Positions 43,277 to 53,581 are shown, counted from the first letter of the stretch. The stretch is 64,000 nt of DNA from Breviolum minutum Mf 1.05b.01 (GCA_000507305.1 DF239330.1:187698-251697); one strand, 5' to 3'. Numbers and translations are program-made. Notes: generated from the sequence alone by a model not told the origin.

Positions 43277-43447
43277 ACGAAGTCTGGGTGCTTACCTGAG
43301 TATGCCAAGTTTGAGAATGACTTGATTAAAACCTTTTGCGCCGCCCAGGAAACACTACAACAGGTGAATGCACACCAAGAAACCATCCAAGACCAATTGT
43401 CGCTCCTCATCGATGACCTCTTTGTTCCATGGTTGCAGAGCACCTAA
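43277..43447 (+). CDS. possible terminal exon of an unrecognised gene
   Basis: The plus-strand frame gives LPEYAKFENDLIKTFCAAQE, then QLSLLIDDLFVPWLQST and a stop at 43447. The sequence is amphipathic and protein-like. The reverse strand is also open, with plausible composition, so strand is uncertain. No motif is seen. Upstream exons were not identified. Confidence 0.25.
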   Translation, partial: TKSGCLPEYAKFENDLIKTFCAAQETLQQVNAHQETIQDQLSLLIDDLFVPWLQST

Positions 43448-43449
43448 GA

Positions 43450-44025
43450 AATTTTAAGGGCTGCAGGGGTTGATAAACCAAATTGTTTCAAATGATGGCA
43501 ATATCTTGAAACCACATGCAACATGTTTCTTTCTATATAGCGTGTTGCAAGCAAGTCGCTCTGATCGGAATCTTGAGCTTCCTTTGGAGGGGCTGGATCG
43601 GGTTGGCAAGAATGAAGTCGCCGTGGGGGCGGCGGCAACAGTCTACCATTCCGCATATATCGATAGGCTTCCGGGAGATCAAAGCTCCGAGCTCGAGCAG
43701 CAGCTGGAGCCTTGGCTGCAGCCTTTGATCTTGCAGCCTTGGATCTTGCAACCATATAGGCTTCAAATGTGAGAAAATGAATTCACTCAGCGTCAAACGG
43801 AGGATTTCAACATGTTCAGCCTGTCAAATAGTTTGCCAAGTAATTTGATTTGCAGCCAAGATGCAACATCACCGCTACCACCGATTGCAGCGCCAGAGCC
43901 AGCGCCAGCTAAGGAAGACATGGCCATGAGCCAACGAGCCGCGTTGTGGCAAGCTTGTGCCAAAGATTCAGGCCCGCGAGATTTCCCCCAGATCAGGGCA
44001 GATAGAAGATCCCCCATGACCAGGG
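43450..44025. other. unassigned, possible short exons
   Basis: Overlapping open frames on both strands (43444-43755 minus, 43812-44042 plus) are Ala/Pro/Ser-rich with no motif. I cannot choose between them. Confidence 0.3.
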
Positions 44026-44026
44026 T

Positions 44027-44330
44027 GCTGTACTTCCGATAAACGAATCGATTTGTCAAAGGAAATATTGTTGCTATACTTCCGATATACGAATGTTTGG
44101 GCATAATATCTTCTATATTTGAGATTTCTTCCATATTCAGGGTGCTGCATTGGTAAAACCTGCGATAGATTTGTCAAATAAAGTTAGTTGCTATACTTCC
44201 GATATACGTAGGCAACGTTCCCGGATAGTATCTTCTATATGAGATTTCTTCCATCTTTTAAGTGCTGCATTGGTAAAACCGGGATTGAGCTTGATCTTCT
44301 ATCTGAAATTTCTTCCATCTTTACAGGGCT
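44027..44330. repeat. imperfect tandem repeat, about 120-bp period
   Basis: TTGCTATACTTCCGATATACG occurs at about 44069 and 44189, GAGATTTCTTCCAT-type segments at about 44121, 44241 and 44308, and GTGCTGCATTGGTAAAACC at about 44142 and 44262. Two full units and a part. Confidence 0.8.
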
Positions 44331-44334
44331 TCAT

Positions 44335-45060
44335 TCGGAAATCTTCAAATGCCAGCAACCCAGCAAACACAACTTTTACCAGGTGTTTTTGCATTTTTTG
44401 ATCTGGCACCCCTCAAACGGTGTTTGTTGCATAAGTTGCCCCTCAGCTGCAAAACTTACTGTTCGAGCAAAACCGCAGTCCCGAGCCTTGATCTCCGAAA
44501 TCGTTGGGGTCAATCTCCCAAACTTTTCGAACCACATGGCAAGGCCATCGTAGTTGGCAATGACCTCATGAAGAAATTAAAGCGGTGGCCATGAAACAAA
44601 TGTGGAAATCCAAGGAAATGTGCAAAAAACATTTGCATCTTGAGAAATCATTGGAATATAGTTCCGTGTAAATTCATTTCCCGGCCCCACCTGATCTTCT
44701 AGCGAATCCGTGGTGTCAGGGTCATCAGCCCTGATGTTAAAGAATGTATCCCATCCTTTCGCCTTCACAGGGGAAAGTGATCATGATCCTTACTATGCTG
44801 ACAAACTCTTCAAACAAACTTCCAGCTGCCAGCCTTTTTCACCTTGGCCGACTCCTTGTAATTTTGGATCATGTCAGGTGAGACAAAGCTCTTCAAGAAA
44901 CCCTGCCAAGCCGGTCTGTGTCTCAAGCGAAAAACTGGTGGTTACACAAGTGCAGAATGGGATCAACATGCCAGGGATACCATCACTTTTTCAACGGAGC
45001 TCTGATTGCACCGTCTTTCCATCCACTTCAACGTTGCCATGGCTGCACTTGTGGCTTCTT
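44335..45060. other. unassigned, possible exons
   Basis: Frames such as 44239-44553 and 44710-45069 (plus) are short with no motif. A minus-strand or plus-strand gene with small exons cannot be excluded. Confidence 0.3.
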
Positions 45061-45065
45061 CAAAA

Positions 45066-45270
45066 CTAATCCTTAATCCTTACGCTGATTACGGATAAGG
45101 AGGCTTACGGATTAGCCTTTACGGATAGGCTTGGTGGTTGTTTTTTCTCAGTCAAACTCGTTTCAGGAATTACGGATTACGGATAGTGGGGATTACAGGA
45201 TTATACATCCAAATCTGGTTCGGATTACGCATTGCTAGGATTACTTCCCCATTTGCGGATTGCCTCCTTA
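45066..45270. repeat. TTACGGAT-rich low-complexity repeat
   Basis: About ten variants of TTACGGAT(A/T)A occur in irregular spacing. Confidence 0.8.
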
Positions 45271-45310
45271 CGGATCGTCTTTAGGCGTCCTTGAATTTCG
45301 AACATCCCTG

Positions 45311-45456
45311 TTAGTAGATGTATCTCAGAAATTAACTTCAAATTGAATGTGACTTTTCACTTGAATTTGCAAACTTTGCTTGAATTTGCAAACTTTGCTT
45401 GTTGGATGTATCTCAGAAATTAACTTCAAATTGAATGTGACTTTTCACTTGAATGA
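45311..45456. repeat. 55-bp direct repeat, two copies
   Basis: GATGTATCTCAGAAATTAAC then TTCAAATTGAATGTGACTTT occurs at about 45316 and 45404, separated by two copies of GAATTTGCAAACTTTGCTT. Confidence 0.85.
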
Positions 45457-46451
45457 TTGAGTGGTCTTGTAGATAATGTGCGGAAGGAGTTCACCCAAAT
45501 TATGTAGAGTATGTTCAGAGGCATATTGAGCCATGCTTCCCAGCAGTGTGAAATGTTTGAGCAATGCAAACTCACTTGCTGACTGAATCACGGGTTTTTT
45601 CAAGACTTGGTAATTGTTTTTTGCAAGGTGCACCTTCCTGAGCTGCAGTGTAGGCTCTGCGGCCTGATCAGCTGGAATTGATGCATTTGATCCCATGCTC
45701 CCATGGAGCTAGCTTTGAAATCCTTTGAACTTGTTTTTTGAAGGTGAATTTCACAACCCTGAAAGTTTTCAACTCCAAGTTGACTGTGAAGAAATTGTTG
45801 GGATCAAACTTGGTTGCCGGACGTTGCAACCTTGCTTCTGCCATCGAAAACTTGGTGGCTGGCATTGCTAAATTGTGGCGTTGGAAAGAATGATCAAGCT
45901 GTAAAAACGAACGTTTCTAGGCATCAAAGCCAGTACCTGGAAGAATGATCAAGCTGTTGTTGCGTTGGAAGATGATTGTTGCCTGAGATTTATTGTAAAA
46001 CCGATTGAAAAAATTGGAGTTTCATGCCTCAACAGCGTTTCAAATTCCAGTAATGAATTTTTCACAATTCCAGAAGGTTGCGTTTTGCTTCATGATTAAT
46101 GTCATACATGAGTAAACCACGAACCAATGACTTGAACATTGGCACGGCGAAGCGGCGAAAAATTCTCAGCGTCAGCTTTGATTTTGCGGTCGAAAGGAAA
46201 AATGTTTCAAAGAATCCCTGCCCCTCCAACGTCGAAGTTTAACTTAGTATTCCCTACCGGTATATTTCAGTCCAACCTCAGTTTGATGCCAAAAATCTGG
46301 TCGACCACTTGCAACTCATTTTTTTTGATAAACTGAATTGTGAGAAAAACATTTATATCAAGGAAACATCAGAGAAACTCATCGAAACGCAGACATTGTC
46401 AATGAACACTCTCAACTCAAATCAACTGATTTGGCATCGCTCAAGATTTGG

Positions 46452-46725
46452 CAGGTATCGTAGTGGATTTGCCCAGTACATAGGGGATTTGGCATGCATC
46501 GTAGTGGATTTGCCCAGTACATAGGGGATTTGGCATGCATCGTAGTGGATTTGCCTAGTACATAGGGGATTTGGCATGCATCGTAGTGGATTTGCCCAGT
46601 ACATAGGGGATTTGGCATGCATCGTAGTGGATTTGCCTCCCTCGTAGGGGATTCGGTTGCCATCGTAGGGGATTTGGTTGCCTCGTAGTTGAATCGCCGC
46701 CCTCGTCGTGGATTTGACATCTGGA
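46452..46725. repeat. 41-bp tandem repeat array at the 5-prime border of the copia element
   Basis: Four and a half units contain CGTAGTGGATTTGCCCAGTA and CATAGGGGATTTGGCATGCA. Each unit is itself a doublet of two about-20-base halves. A degenerate tail (CGTAGGGGATTTGGTTGC and similar) continues to 46725, directly before the retroelement ORFs. It may be the element's promoter or leader region. No long terminal repeat could be matched to the 3-prime side. Confidence 0.9.
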
Positions 46726-46753
46726 CCCCCCACGTAGCCGCCAAACACAGACA

Positions 46754-47035
46754 TTGGAAGGTCAGGGTGGTATGATGTATTCAGCAGTGTATGGATACAA
46801 TGTGGATGAAGATATAAGGTCTATGGCGTATGCATCAGATGGTGAAAGTTACAAGAGCCAATGGTTTGGTATCGTGACTGGGAATTTGCAATGTGGCTTG
46901 AGTTTTCTGGCCATGATGGCTATTCTCGGAGCTCTGGTGGCGTGGAACATCTTGAGCTTGAATGTCCTGGCAGTGATTGGAGGACAGGAGTCGTTTGTCA
47001 CGGTGTTGAATTTGATTTTTGGTGTTTTCTTTTGA
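46754..47035 (+). CDS. small membrane protein upstream of gag
   Basis: This 93-codon ORF lies between the 41-bp repeats and gag and overlaps the first codons of the longer gag-frame ORF in another frame. Residues 47-90 contain hydrophobic segments (CGLSFLAMMAILGALVAWNI and SFVTVLNLIFGVFF) after a hydrophilic N-terminus with GYNVDEDIRSMAYASDGESY. Its sequence looks more protein-like than the overlapping gag-frame translation, so gag probably starts further down. A membrane ORF before gag is not a standard copia feature. It may be an independent product or an N-terminal extension fused to gag by frameshift. Function unknown. Confidence 0.5.
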   Translation: MEGQGGMMYSAVYGYNVDEDIRSMAYASDGESYKSQWFGIVTGNLQCGLSFLAMMAILGALVAWNILSLNVLAVIGGQESFVTVLNLIFGVFF

Positions 47036-47151
47036 AACAATATAGAAGACAACAATATGCATGGAAGAAGAAGAGTAGACTAGAGAGACGAAAGAGCCGC
47101 TTGAGCCGTCGTTGCCTGGTTCGTCAGTTGCAAGTGTTGTTGTGGATATCA

Positions 47152-48615
47152 ATGATGGGAAATTGTTGGGCGATGGATGCAAATGTTGCTCAACAGATTT
47201 CAGAACTTGCACAAGCTGCAACACGTGCAGCACAGGCAGCAACAACAGTGGCAGAAAAGTTTGGTTCTAAAAGTGGTATGTCTTCTGGAATGGAGTCAGC
47301 AGCAAAGGTCTTGAAAAATCCTGATGTTTTCAATGGTGAAGATGCTGCAAGCTTCATGGGCTGGAAGCTTAACTTTGAGACGTGGATGTCATATGGAGAT
47401 GAGCGCTTCAATGATTTGCTTTGCAAAATTGAGAAGATGGACCGTGCTCCTTCATATGCAGCCTATGATAGTGAACAAAAGTCGATGGCCAACAAGTTCT
47501 TTGCCATTTTGAGCAGTTATTTGAGAGGTCGTACCAATGCACTTGTTCGTTCAGTTGCAAATGGTGACAAAGATGGATTCAAACTCTGGTATGATCTGTG
47601 TCGTGAATATCTGCCTAATTCAAAACAAAGGACGTTGAGCTTGGCCCAGACACTTGCACAGTACCCGCAATTTTCAAACAAAATTGGTATGTTGGAACAG
47701 ATTTTGAATTTTGAGCAATTGGTGGGACAGTACGAATCTTCAAGTGGAAATACGTATCCTGGTGATTTGAAAGCAGCAACTATTTTGAGATGCAGTCCTC
47801 AACGCATTCGTGAATATTTGCAACTTTCATTGAAAGAGGATTCGAGCTATGCAGACATCAGAGAAGCTGTTCTGGCACATGAACGTGTGACGAAAGGGTT
47901 TTCCTCTGAGTCTATCCCCAAGCAGATTCAAACTTCTGCTCCTGAACATGACACTTCAGCACCTATGGAGGTTGATCGAGTCTTCAAAGGTGGTGGCAAG
48001 GAGCAGAAGGGCAAAGGAAAGAAAGGAGAGTTCAAAGGCAAAGGACGTGGTGCTTTTGGTGGTATGCCATGGGGATTTGGACGTGGCAAGGGAAAAGGAA
48101 AACCTCAAAAAGGAAAGTCGAAAGGAAAGAAAGGATCTGGAAAGAAAGGCGGTGGCAAAACCAAAGGAAAGAACAAAGGACAGAAAGGTGGTGCTGCAGA
48201 AGGATGTTGGATTTGTGGTGACACAAGGCATTGGTCGAAAGAATGCCCAAATCGGGGTCGAGTCAATCAAGTTTCTTGGGAAGATCAATATGATGGATAT
48301 CAAGACGATTGGCAACAAACACCACAGCAATTTGGACCTTCTCAACAACAACAAAATAATGAGCAGCAGGGTTCGAAAGTTCAACGAGTTCAATCTCAAC
48401 CTCGACCTCCTCAGACATCACAGCCTTCATCCCAACAACAAGCATCATCATCTTCGTCCGGTAGCTCTACAAGTTATGTTGGAAGTGTAGGGAGTTCATC
48501 ATTTGGTAGTGTGGTTCGAAGAATTTATGACCTGGATTTACCATTACCTTCCAGTTCCTCTTCAAGCAGTGTAAGAATGGTTGCATGTTTCCTCTCGATA
48601 CGATTTTTTCTATGA
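47152..48615 (+). CDS. copia gag polyprotein
   Basis: Gag is the structural protein that packages element RNA. I take the start at the MMGNCWAMDANVAQQ methionine (47152). The frame is open further up to 46861, but that part reads as out-of-frame sequence of the small membrane ORF. Features are an Ala-rich helix (AQAATRAAQAATTVAEKF), the copia gag core (FNGEDAASFMGWKLNFETWM, LWYDLCREYLPNSKQRTLSL, PGDLKAATILRCSPQRIREY), a long Lys/Gly tract, and a CCHC zinc knuckle C-x2-C-x4-H-x4-C (CWICGDTRHWSKEC, 48205-48246) for RNA binding. The C-terminus is Gln/Ser-rich. Protease follows in the next frame with a 35-base overlap. Confidence 0.88.
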   Translation: MMGNCWAMDANVAQQISELAQAATRAAQAATTVAEKFGSKSGMSSGMESAAKVLKNPDVFNGEDAASFMGWKLNFETWMSYGDERFNDLLCKIEKMDRAPSYAAYDSEQKSMANKFFAILSSYLRGRTNALVRSVANGDKDGFKLWYDLCREYLPNSKQRTLSLAQTLAQYPQFSNKIGMLEQILNFEQLVGQYESSSGNTYPGDLKAATILRCSPQRIREYLQLSLKEDSSYADIREAVLAHERVTKGFSSESIPKQIQTSAPEHDTSAPMEVDRVFKGGGKEQKGKGKKGEFKGKGRGAFGGMPWGFGRGKGKGKPQKGKSKGKKGSGKKGGGKTKGKNKGQKGGAAEGCWICGDTRHWSKECPNRGRVNQVSWEDQYDGYQDDWQQTPQQFGPSQQQQNNEQQGSKVQRVQSQPRPPQTSQPSSQQQASSSSSGSSTSYVGSVGSSSFGSVVRRIYDLDLPLPSSSSSSSVRMVACFLSIRFFL

Positions 48616-50644
48616 CTGGTTTGAAGGACGATTGGATCTCGATTCAGATCTGCAGTTTATTGACGAGAGCCTGGACCAATCACCTAAAAGTGACGATGGT
48701 GAGTGGATGCAAGTTCGAGTTGCTCAGAGTGTTGATTCACCTGCAACAAGTGGACAAGAAACATTTCTCATCCTGGACTCGGGGAGTGACGTTTCATTAC
48801 TTCCTCGAGACTATCTCCCAGATGTATCAGCTGGTAGTGGCCATAAATTGAGAGACTGTCAAGGAAACTCTCTTGGTGTTGCAGGTACAAAGAAAGCTGA
48901 AATTTTGGTGAAGGACAGTGCAGATGATGAGATTGTTTTTCGTCAAAATTTTCTGGTTAGCAACGTCACGAATGCTATCCTTAGCTTGGGTGCTCTCTTG
49001 CAGAAGGGTTGGAATCTTCAACGTGCAGATGGTGACCGCATGATGTTGGTTTCTCCGGATGGTACTCTTTCCATCCCAACCTACTACCGTGGTTCATCTT
49101 TGGCAATTGATTGTCAAATTCGATGTGTGCAAGAAGAGCAACAAGAAGGACCACAACCAGATTTTGTCGAGGTGGATGAAGCCATAGTCAGAGTTGTTGT
49201 TCGTACCAATGCTGAGTTTCGTCTTACAACATACAATGAATGGTTTCTCACTTCAGACAATACCCCATATATTTTGCACCGTGGTCGAAATTTTGCAGAT
49301 GTTAGGATGATGTGGGGAAATTACTGGCCGTATCGTAGTACTCTGATCAAAGAAGTTCACAGCAGTGGTCCATGGCAGGTTGTTGAGTTGAGTGAAGAAT
49401 ATCTATATAAAGATGATTGTGCAGGTCCAATTCTTGGATGTGAGGTAGACCATGATATTCTCACGATCATGGGTGTTCATGCACATGGTGTTGAATACTT
49501 TGGTATTTTATGTGAAGATTCCCCTGCACCAGTGGATAATCCCGGAGTGGACATTCCCCTTATCGATGGTGATGTGGCCATGCCTGAAGAAGTTCAACAT
49601 GCAGCTCCACATGCAGCTGGACCAGAAGCTGGTGCAGAGGTGGCCGGAGATGTTGATGCTCAAGTTGAAATTCCAGAGAAGATTTCAGTTGAAGGTTTGG
49701 AACTAACCTCTCGATCTTCAGTGCATGATTTGAGAAGAATATGCAAATATTTTGGTATCAATCAATCTGGAAGCAAGCAAAAGATGTATGAAAGGATTGT
49801 CAGGTGCCACATCATTGCCCTAAGACGACAAGCACTAGATGCAGGTCAACGTCTCTATGAAGAAGGTATGGTAGAACCTAGAGAAGTTGGTGGCCCTGGA
49901 AGATTACCGTCGTTGAGGGTGAGAAAGCTGCATGAGCTCACCCATTTGCCATTCCAGGAATGGTGTGCGCACTGTGTGGCGTGCAAGAGCAGGGCAGATC
50001 AACATCGAAAAGCTGACCCGCAGGTGACTGCTGAGCGTTCTTTTCCCACAATTCAAATTGACTTGATGTATGGTGTTGATAGCAACCCAATCTTACTGCT
50101 TATAGATGCTTGGACGCGCTATGTGAGGGCAGTTCCAATGAAGTCAAAGTCGTCGAAAAACATTGCAGAGATTCTTGCTTCGTTTATTGGTGAACTTGGA
50201 AATGTGGAAACAGTTGAGATTGCCCATGACAATGAGCCAACGATCAATGCAGCAGTGTATCAAACAAGGCTCATGAGAAATCAATCTGGTTTGAAGCTGG
50301 TGGACCAAAGGTCAAAGAATTTCGATAAGGGACGGACTTCAATGGCCGAGCGTGCAATTCAAACTGTGAGGTGTCAGTCGAAAACATTGGTGCATGCATT
50401 GGAAGATCAGGTGAAAATGAAATTTGATGACAAGCACATTATTCATCAGTGGGCAGTGATGCATGCAAGCTGGCTGATCAATAGGTTTCATTATCACAGT
50501 GCAGTAAAGTCTACACCTTATCAACAAATTCATGGTCGACCTTATCGTGGCAAAGTGGCATGTTTTGCATCTCTCTGCTATGGTTTGGATGGGACGGTGG
50601 ACAAGCACCAGTGTGTGGCTAGGCAAGGATTTGTCAGACCATGA
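48581..50644 (+). CDS. copia protease and integrase
   Basis: The 687-codon frame overlaps the end of gag. The retroviral-type aspartic protease has its catalytic triplet DSG in FLILDSGSDVSLLP (residues 62-75, DNA 48776-48784). A central region contains a SAP-like helix pair (SSVHDLRRICKYFGINQSGS then KQKMYERIVRC). The integrase has an H-H-C-C zinc-binding segment (HELTHLPFQEWCAHCVAC) and the DDE core with Asp in IQIDLMYG, Asp in AHDNEP and Glu in MAERAIQTVR. The frame ends in GLDGTVDKHQ, just where homologous elements continue to a WLGK motif. Here WLGK is found in the next frame (SVWLGKDLSDHD), so a single-base change near 50.6 kb interrupts pol. Confidence 0.88.
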   Translation: MHVSSRYDFFYDWFEGRLDLDSDLQFIDESLDQSPKSDDGEWMQVRVAQSVDSPATSGQETFLILDSGSDVSLLPRDYLPDVSAGSGHKLRDCQGNSLGVAGTKKAEILVKDSADDEIVFRQNFLVSNVTNAILSLGALLQKGWNLQRADGDRMMLVSPDGTLSIPTYYRGSSLAIDCQIRCVQEEQQEGPQPDFVEVDEAIVRVVVRTNAEFRLTTYNEWFLTSDNTPYILHRGRNFADVRMMWGNYWPYRSTLIKEVHSSGPWQVVELSEEYLYKDDCAGPILGCEVDHDILTIMGVHAHGVEYFGILCEDSPAPVDNPGVDIPLIDGDVAMPEEVQHAAPHAAGPEAGAEVAGDVDAQVEIPEKISVEGLELTSRSSVHDLRRICKYFGINQSGSKQKMYERIVRCHIIALRRQALDAGQRLYEEGMVEPREVGGPGRLPSLRVRKLHELTHLPFQEWCAHCVACKSRADQHRKADPQVTAERSFPTIQIDLMYGVDSNPILLLIDAWTRYVRAVPMKSKSSKNIAEILASFIGELGNVETVEIAHDNEPTINAAVYQTRLMRNQSGLKLVDQRSKNFDKGRTSMAERAIQTVRCQSKTLVHALEDQVKMKFDDKHIIHQWAVMHASWLINRFHYHSAVKSTPYQQIHGRPYRGKVACFASLCYGLDGTVDKHQCVARQGFVRP

Positions 50645-51623
50645 CATCCTTGCAGTGGGGGATCAACGACTTGTACGTTGCAAGTCAGTACGACAAACTG
50701 ACAAGATGTGGGACGACAAAATGTTGGCGAGTTTGGTGATTGGACCAAATGACTTACTGAAGATTGCAACGCACTCAAAGGTTAAGTTGATGCCATCTAT
50801 GCCCCCATTCCCTGTTCCTGTTCGAGAAGAAGAAGAACCATCACCTGAAGCAGCTTCAGATCCTCCTTCAAAGGCATCAGACTCTGGCGATAGACCTGAA
50901 GTGTTGGAACAAGATGGTGATGGAGAAGTAGAAATTGAAGGTTTGGCCGAAATGCAAGCCGAAGAACAAGAAGAACATCAAGCAGCTAAGAGACTAATGG
51001 AATCGTATGCTGATGTTGGTGTGACTGCAGCCAAGTCAGCAAAAGTTGAATCAAAAGCGGAAAAACACGGTGGAGAAGAACTTGAAGGAGAGAAATCAGC
51101 AAAACAGCCGAGGTTGGATTTGAGCAGACAACCTGGTACTTCTTCAACGTCGAGTGGTCTGCAAGCTAGTCCTATGAATGCTGCCAATGTCAGGCAGGTA
51201 TCAACCTATGGCGATGTTTATGTGGAAGATGAAGATGAAGAATTTGCAGAACCATACATGGAAGATTTATTGTCTGGAATGGATTTTCTGGATGATGAAG
51301 CTTTTGGAGATGAAAAGCGTGGACCGCCAGAAGTTGATGAGACAACTCTTCAATCTTTGGATCAAGCTGCAGCAATTGAAGAAATTGACAGACTTCGAAA
51401 GATGAATGTCGTTGAGGATCATGACACGTACACAGGTGATGAGCTGGTCCTGGACACTCGACAAGTCTTCGACTGGCGATATCGTGATGGACAGTGGAAG
51501 AGGAGATGCAGATTAGTTGCAAGAGAATTTCGTTCTGGTGCACAGTCAACAGAAGAAACATTTTGTCGTCAACATTCTGCTGATCCTATGTCTTATCCAT
51601 CAACTTTCGATTCTGGTTTGTGA
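50532..51623 (+). CDS. copia pol linker and N-terminal reverse transcriptase
   Basis: This is the middle part of pol in a third frame. The coding part starts around 50600 (WLGKDLSDHDILAVG, the integrase C-terminal region), continues through an acidic linker (PPSKASDSGDRPEVLEQDGD), and enters the RT fingers with VVEDHDTYTGDELVLDTRQV, then RCRLVAREFRSGAQSTEETF, the canonical copia 'R.RLVA..F' box. After TEETF the frame runs into unrelated residues and a stop at 51623, while RT resumes in the next frame as LLILCLIHQLSILVCDIKDA. This puts a second frame break near 51560. Confidence 0.8.
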   Translation: MVDLIVAKWHVLHLSAMVWMGRWTSTSVWLGKDLSDHDILAVGDQRLVRCKSVRQTDKMWDDKMLASLVIGPNDLLKIATHSKVKLMPSMPPFPVPVREEEEPSPEAASDPPSKASDSGDRPEVLEQDGDGEVEIEGLAEMQAEEQEEHQAAKRLMESYADVGVTAAKSAKVESKAEKHGGEELEGEKSAKQPRLDLSRQPGTSSTSSGLQASPMNAANVRQVSTYGDVYVEDEDEEFAEPYMEDLLSGMDFLDDEAFGDEKRGPPEVDETTLQSLDQAAAIEEIDRLRKMNVVEDHDTYTGDELVLDTRQVFDWRYRDGQWKRRCRLVAREFRSGAQSTEETFCRQHSADPMSYPSTFDSGL

Positions 51624-53556
51624 CATCAAGGATGCATTCCTTACAGTGCCCCAACGTGAACTGGTAATAGTTGAAGTGCCAAGTTGGATCAAAGGTGAGG
51701 GCAGCCCACAGTTTTGGAAACTATGTCGGTGTTTGCCGGGTCAAAGGCGAGCAGCACTTCACTGGAATGAATTTTTTGAGTCAGTGGTACAACAGATGGG
51801 TTTCGTTGCTTTTGAGCCTATGCCTACAGTATTTCGACATACTGATAGACGAGTGTATCTGACGATTCATGTGGATGATCTGCTAGTGATTGGTTCTGAC
51901 TTTGACTGCAAGTGGTTTTTGAAAGAGCTGTCATTGCATTTCAATCTTAAAAGCAGTGGTCCGTTTTCATCCAGTGATCCAGCTGAAGTGCAGTACCTGA
52001 AGAAGAATATCATCATAACGCCTGATGGGATTGTGGTCGAACCTTGCAAGCAATATATTCCCAAGTTGTTGGAACTTTTGCATGTTGAGACTCGTCGGGA
52101 AAAGACTTGTCCTCACCACAACAACCTTGAAGCCTATAGTCGAGACAAGATTCTGCCTGGTGAGTTGCTAAATGCTGAGCAAGCACGTGTCTTCAGAGGA
52201 GGATTGGGACTATGTCTATATCTTGCTCAGGATCGTCCGGATGTGCAGGAGGCAGTTCGAGTGCTAAGCACATATATGGGAAGCCCGACAGTACGTGCAA
52301 TGTCTGCGCTCAAACACCTTGCATGTTATCTCAAGGGCACAGCTGAGTATGGCGTTTTTCTCACGAGTTGCAGTGTTGGCACGAGGCTTCAGGATCATTG
52401 GCTTGTGAAAGATTCTGCATTGGATGACCCATCATCATACAACGTTGAATGTTATTGTGATTCAAACTGGGGCGGATGTAAAACCACAAGGAAGAGCACA
52501 TCAAGCGGAATGGTGTTTCTGAATGGTTGCTTGGTTTTATCATTGTGCAAAAGTCAAAGCACAATAGCCTTGAGCAGTTGTGAGGCTGAGTTGCTTGCTA
52601 TGACACATATGACAGCAGAAGCAATTATGGTTTGCAATTTGTGTCGGTTTTTACTCAAGTTGGATGGCCGTGAAGTGAATTCTGATTTGGATTTCATTGT
52701 TTATACGGATTCATCATCAGCAAAAGCATTGGCACAAAGAAGAGGTGTTGGCAGGTTGAAACATGTGGACCTACGACATTTGTGGGTTCAAGCTTGTGTG
52801 CGGCAGAAGTTAATTCGTCTGAAGAAAGTGGGCACACAAAACAATGTGGCTGATTTGAATACAAAGAATTTGAGTTTGGCAAGAAGACGTTTTCTGTTTG
52901 GGTTGTGTGGTTTATCAGAAGACCAGAAGAAGATTATTATATCAACATCGAACGATATTAATCTGAACAATCCAAATGTTATCCGTCGCATTGCACTCAT
53001 CCTTGCAGGACTCCCAATGGTCGATGGTGCAGCTGATGGTACAGCTATGGAGCAGTTGACCAGCAGGTCATGGTGGATCATGCTGGCTATCCCTGGATTG
53101 GTCGTGGTGGCCATATTTCTATGGATGATGGTTGGGAGATCTCGATCAAATTCTCCCGAGACTGCGTCACAGAGGAGAAGACGGTATAGGAGAAGCTCAA
53201 TGGATGAGGTTTCAAGCCCAGGAGAATGGATGAGAGAAAATCACTTCGAGCCTGATTCAGAGGAGGAAGAAGTGAGACGGCCTGATGAAGAGAATGAGGC
53301 TGGAGTGGTACCTGCAGATGTCAGTCTTTTGACCCAAAGGAGATTGATCTATGAAGGCCGCTTGTTCCTCATGTTCACGAGCCTTGTGGATGCTCAGTAT
53401 GGAAGGTGGGGCAGAAGGCATCAGCCCCATTTCGATTGGGAAAACTATCCAACAGATGAGTCATTGAAGAAGACCTTCAGGCAGATGATCGTCATGGCTT
53501 TGTGTTTGGATAGAGGAAAAGTGAGAGAAGTCGAGCAGATGCTGTTGATGATTTGA
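51517..53556 (+). CDS. copia reverse transcriptase-RNase H with fused membrane domain
   Basis: RT palm: DIKDAFLTVPQRE with the first catalytic Asp, then LTIHVDDLLVIGSD with the DD pair. RNase H: YCDSNWGGCKTTRKSTSSG, SQSTIALSSCEAELLAMTHM, YTDSSSAKALAQRRGVGRLK and DLRHLWVQ, with the conserved acidic residues present. The frame then continues well beyond the usual copia end: a single transmembrane helix (SWWIMLAIPGLVVVAIFLWM, about 53070-53130), an Arg/Ser-rich segment (SQRRRRYRRSSMDE), an acidic linker and a helical region to 53556. Reading may continue by a +1 shift into the next ORF. The catalytic core looks intact. Confidence 0.9.
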   Translation: MQENFVLVHSQQKKHFVVNILLILCLIHQLSILVCDIKDAFLTVPQRELVIVEVPSWIKGEGSPQFWKLCRCLPGQRRAALHWNEFFESVVQQMGFVAFEPMPTVFRHTDRRVYLTIHVDDLLVIGSDFDCKWFLKELSLHFNLKSSGPFSSSDPAEVQYLKKNIIITPDGIVVEPCKQYIPKLLELLHVETRREKTCPHHNNLEAYSRDKILPGELLNAEQARVFRGGLGLCLYLAQDRPDVQEAVRVLSTYMGSPTVRAMSALKHLACYLKGTAEYGVFLTSCSVGTRLQDHWLVKDSALDDPSSYNVECYCDSNWGGCKTTRKSTSSGMVFLNGCLVLSLCKSQSTIALSSCEAELLAMTHMTAEAIMVCNLCRFLLKLDGREVNSDLDFIVYTDSSSAKALAQRRGVGRLKHVDLRHLWVQACVRQKLIRLKKVGTQNNVADLNTKNLSLARRRFLFGLCGLSEDQKKIIISTSNDINLNNPNVIRRIALILAGLPMVDGAADGTAMEQLTSRSWWIMLAIPGLVVVAIFLWMMVGRSRSNSPETASQRRRRYRRSSMDEVSSPGEWMRENHFEPDSEEEEVRRPDEENEAGVVPADVSLLTQRRLIYEGRLFLMFTSLVDAQYGRWGRRHQPHFDWENYPTDESLKKTFRQMIVMALCLDRGKVREVEQMLLMI

Positions 53557-53581
53557 GGAGATCCTGGCTGGGCTTACTCGT

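Noticed and set aside
46861-47151. N-terminal extension of gag to the first ATG of its frame
   Set aside because: This stretch overlaps a more protein-like ORF in another frame and shows no gag similarity. Gag more plausibly starts at 47152.
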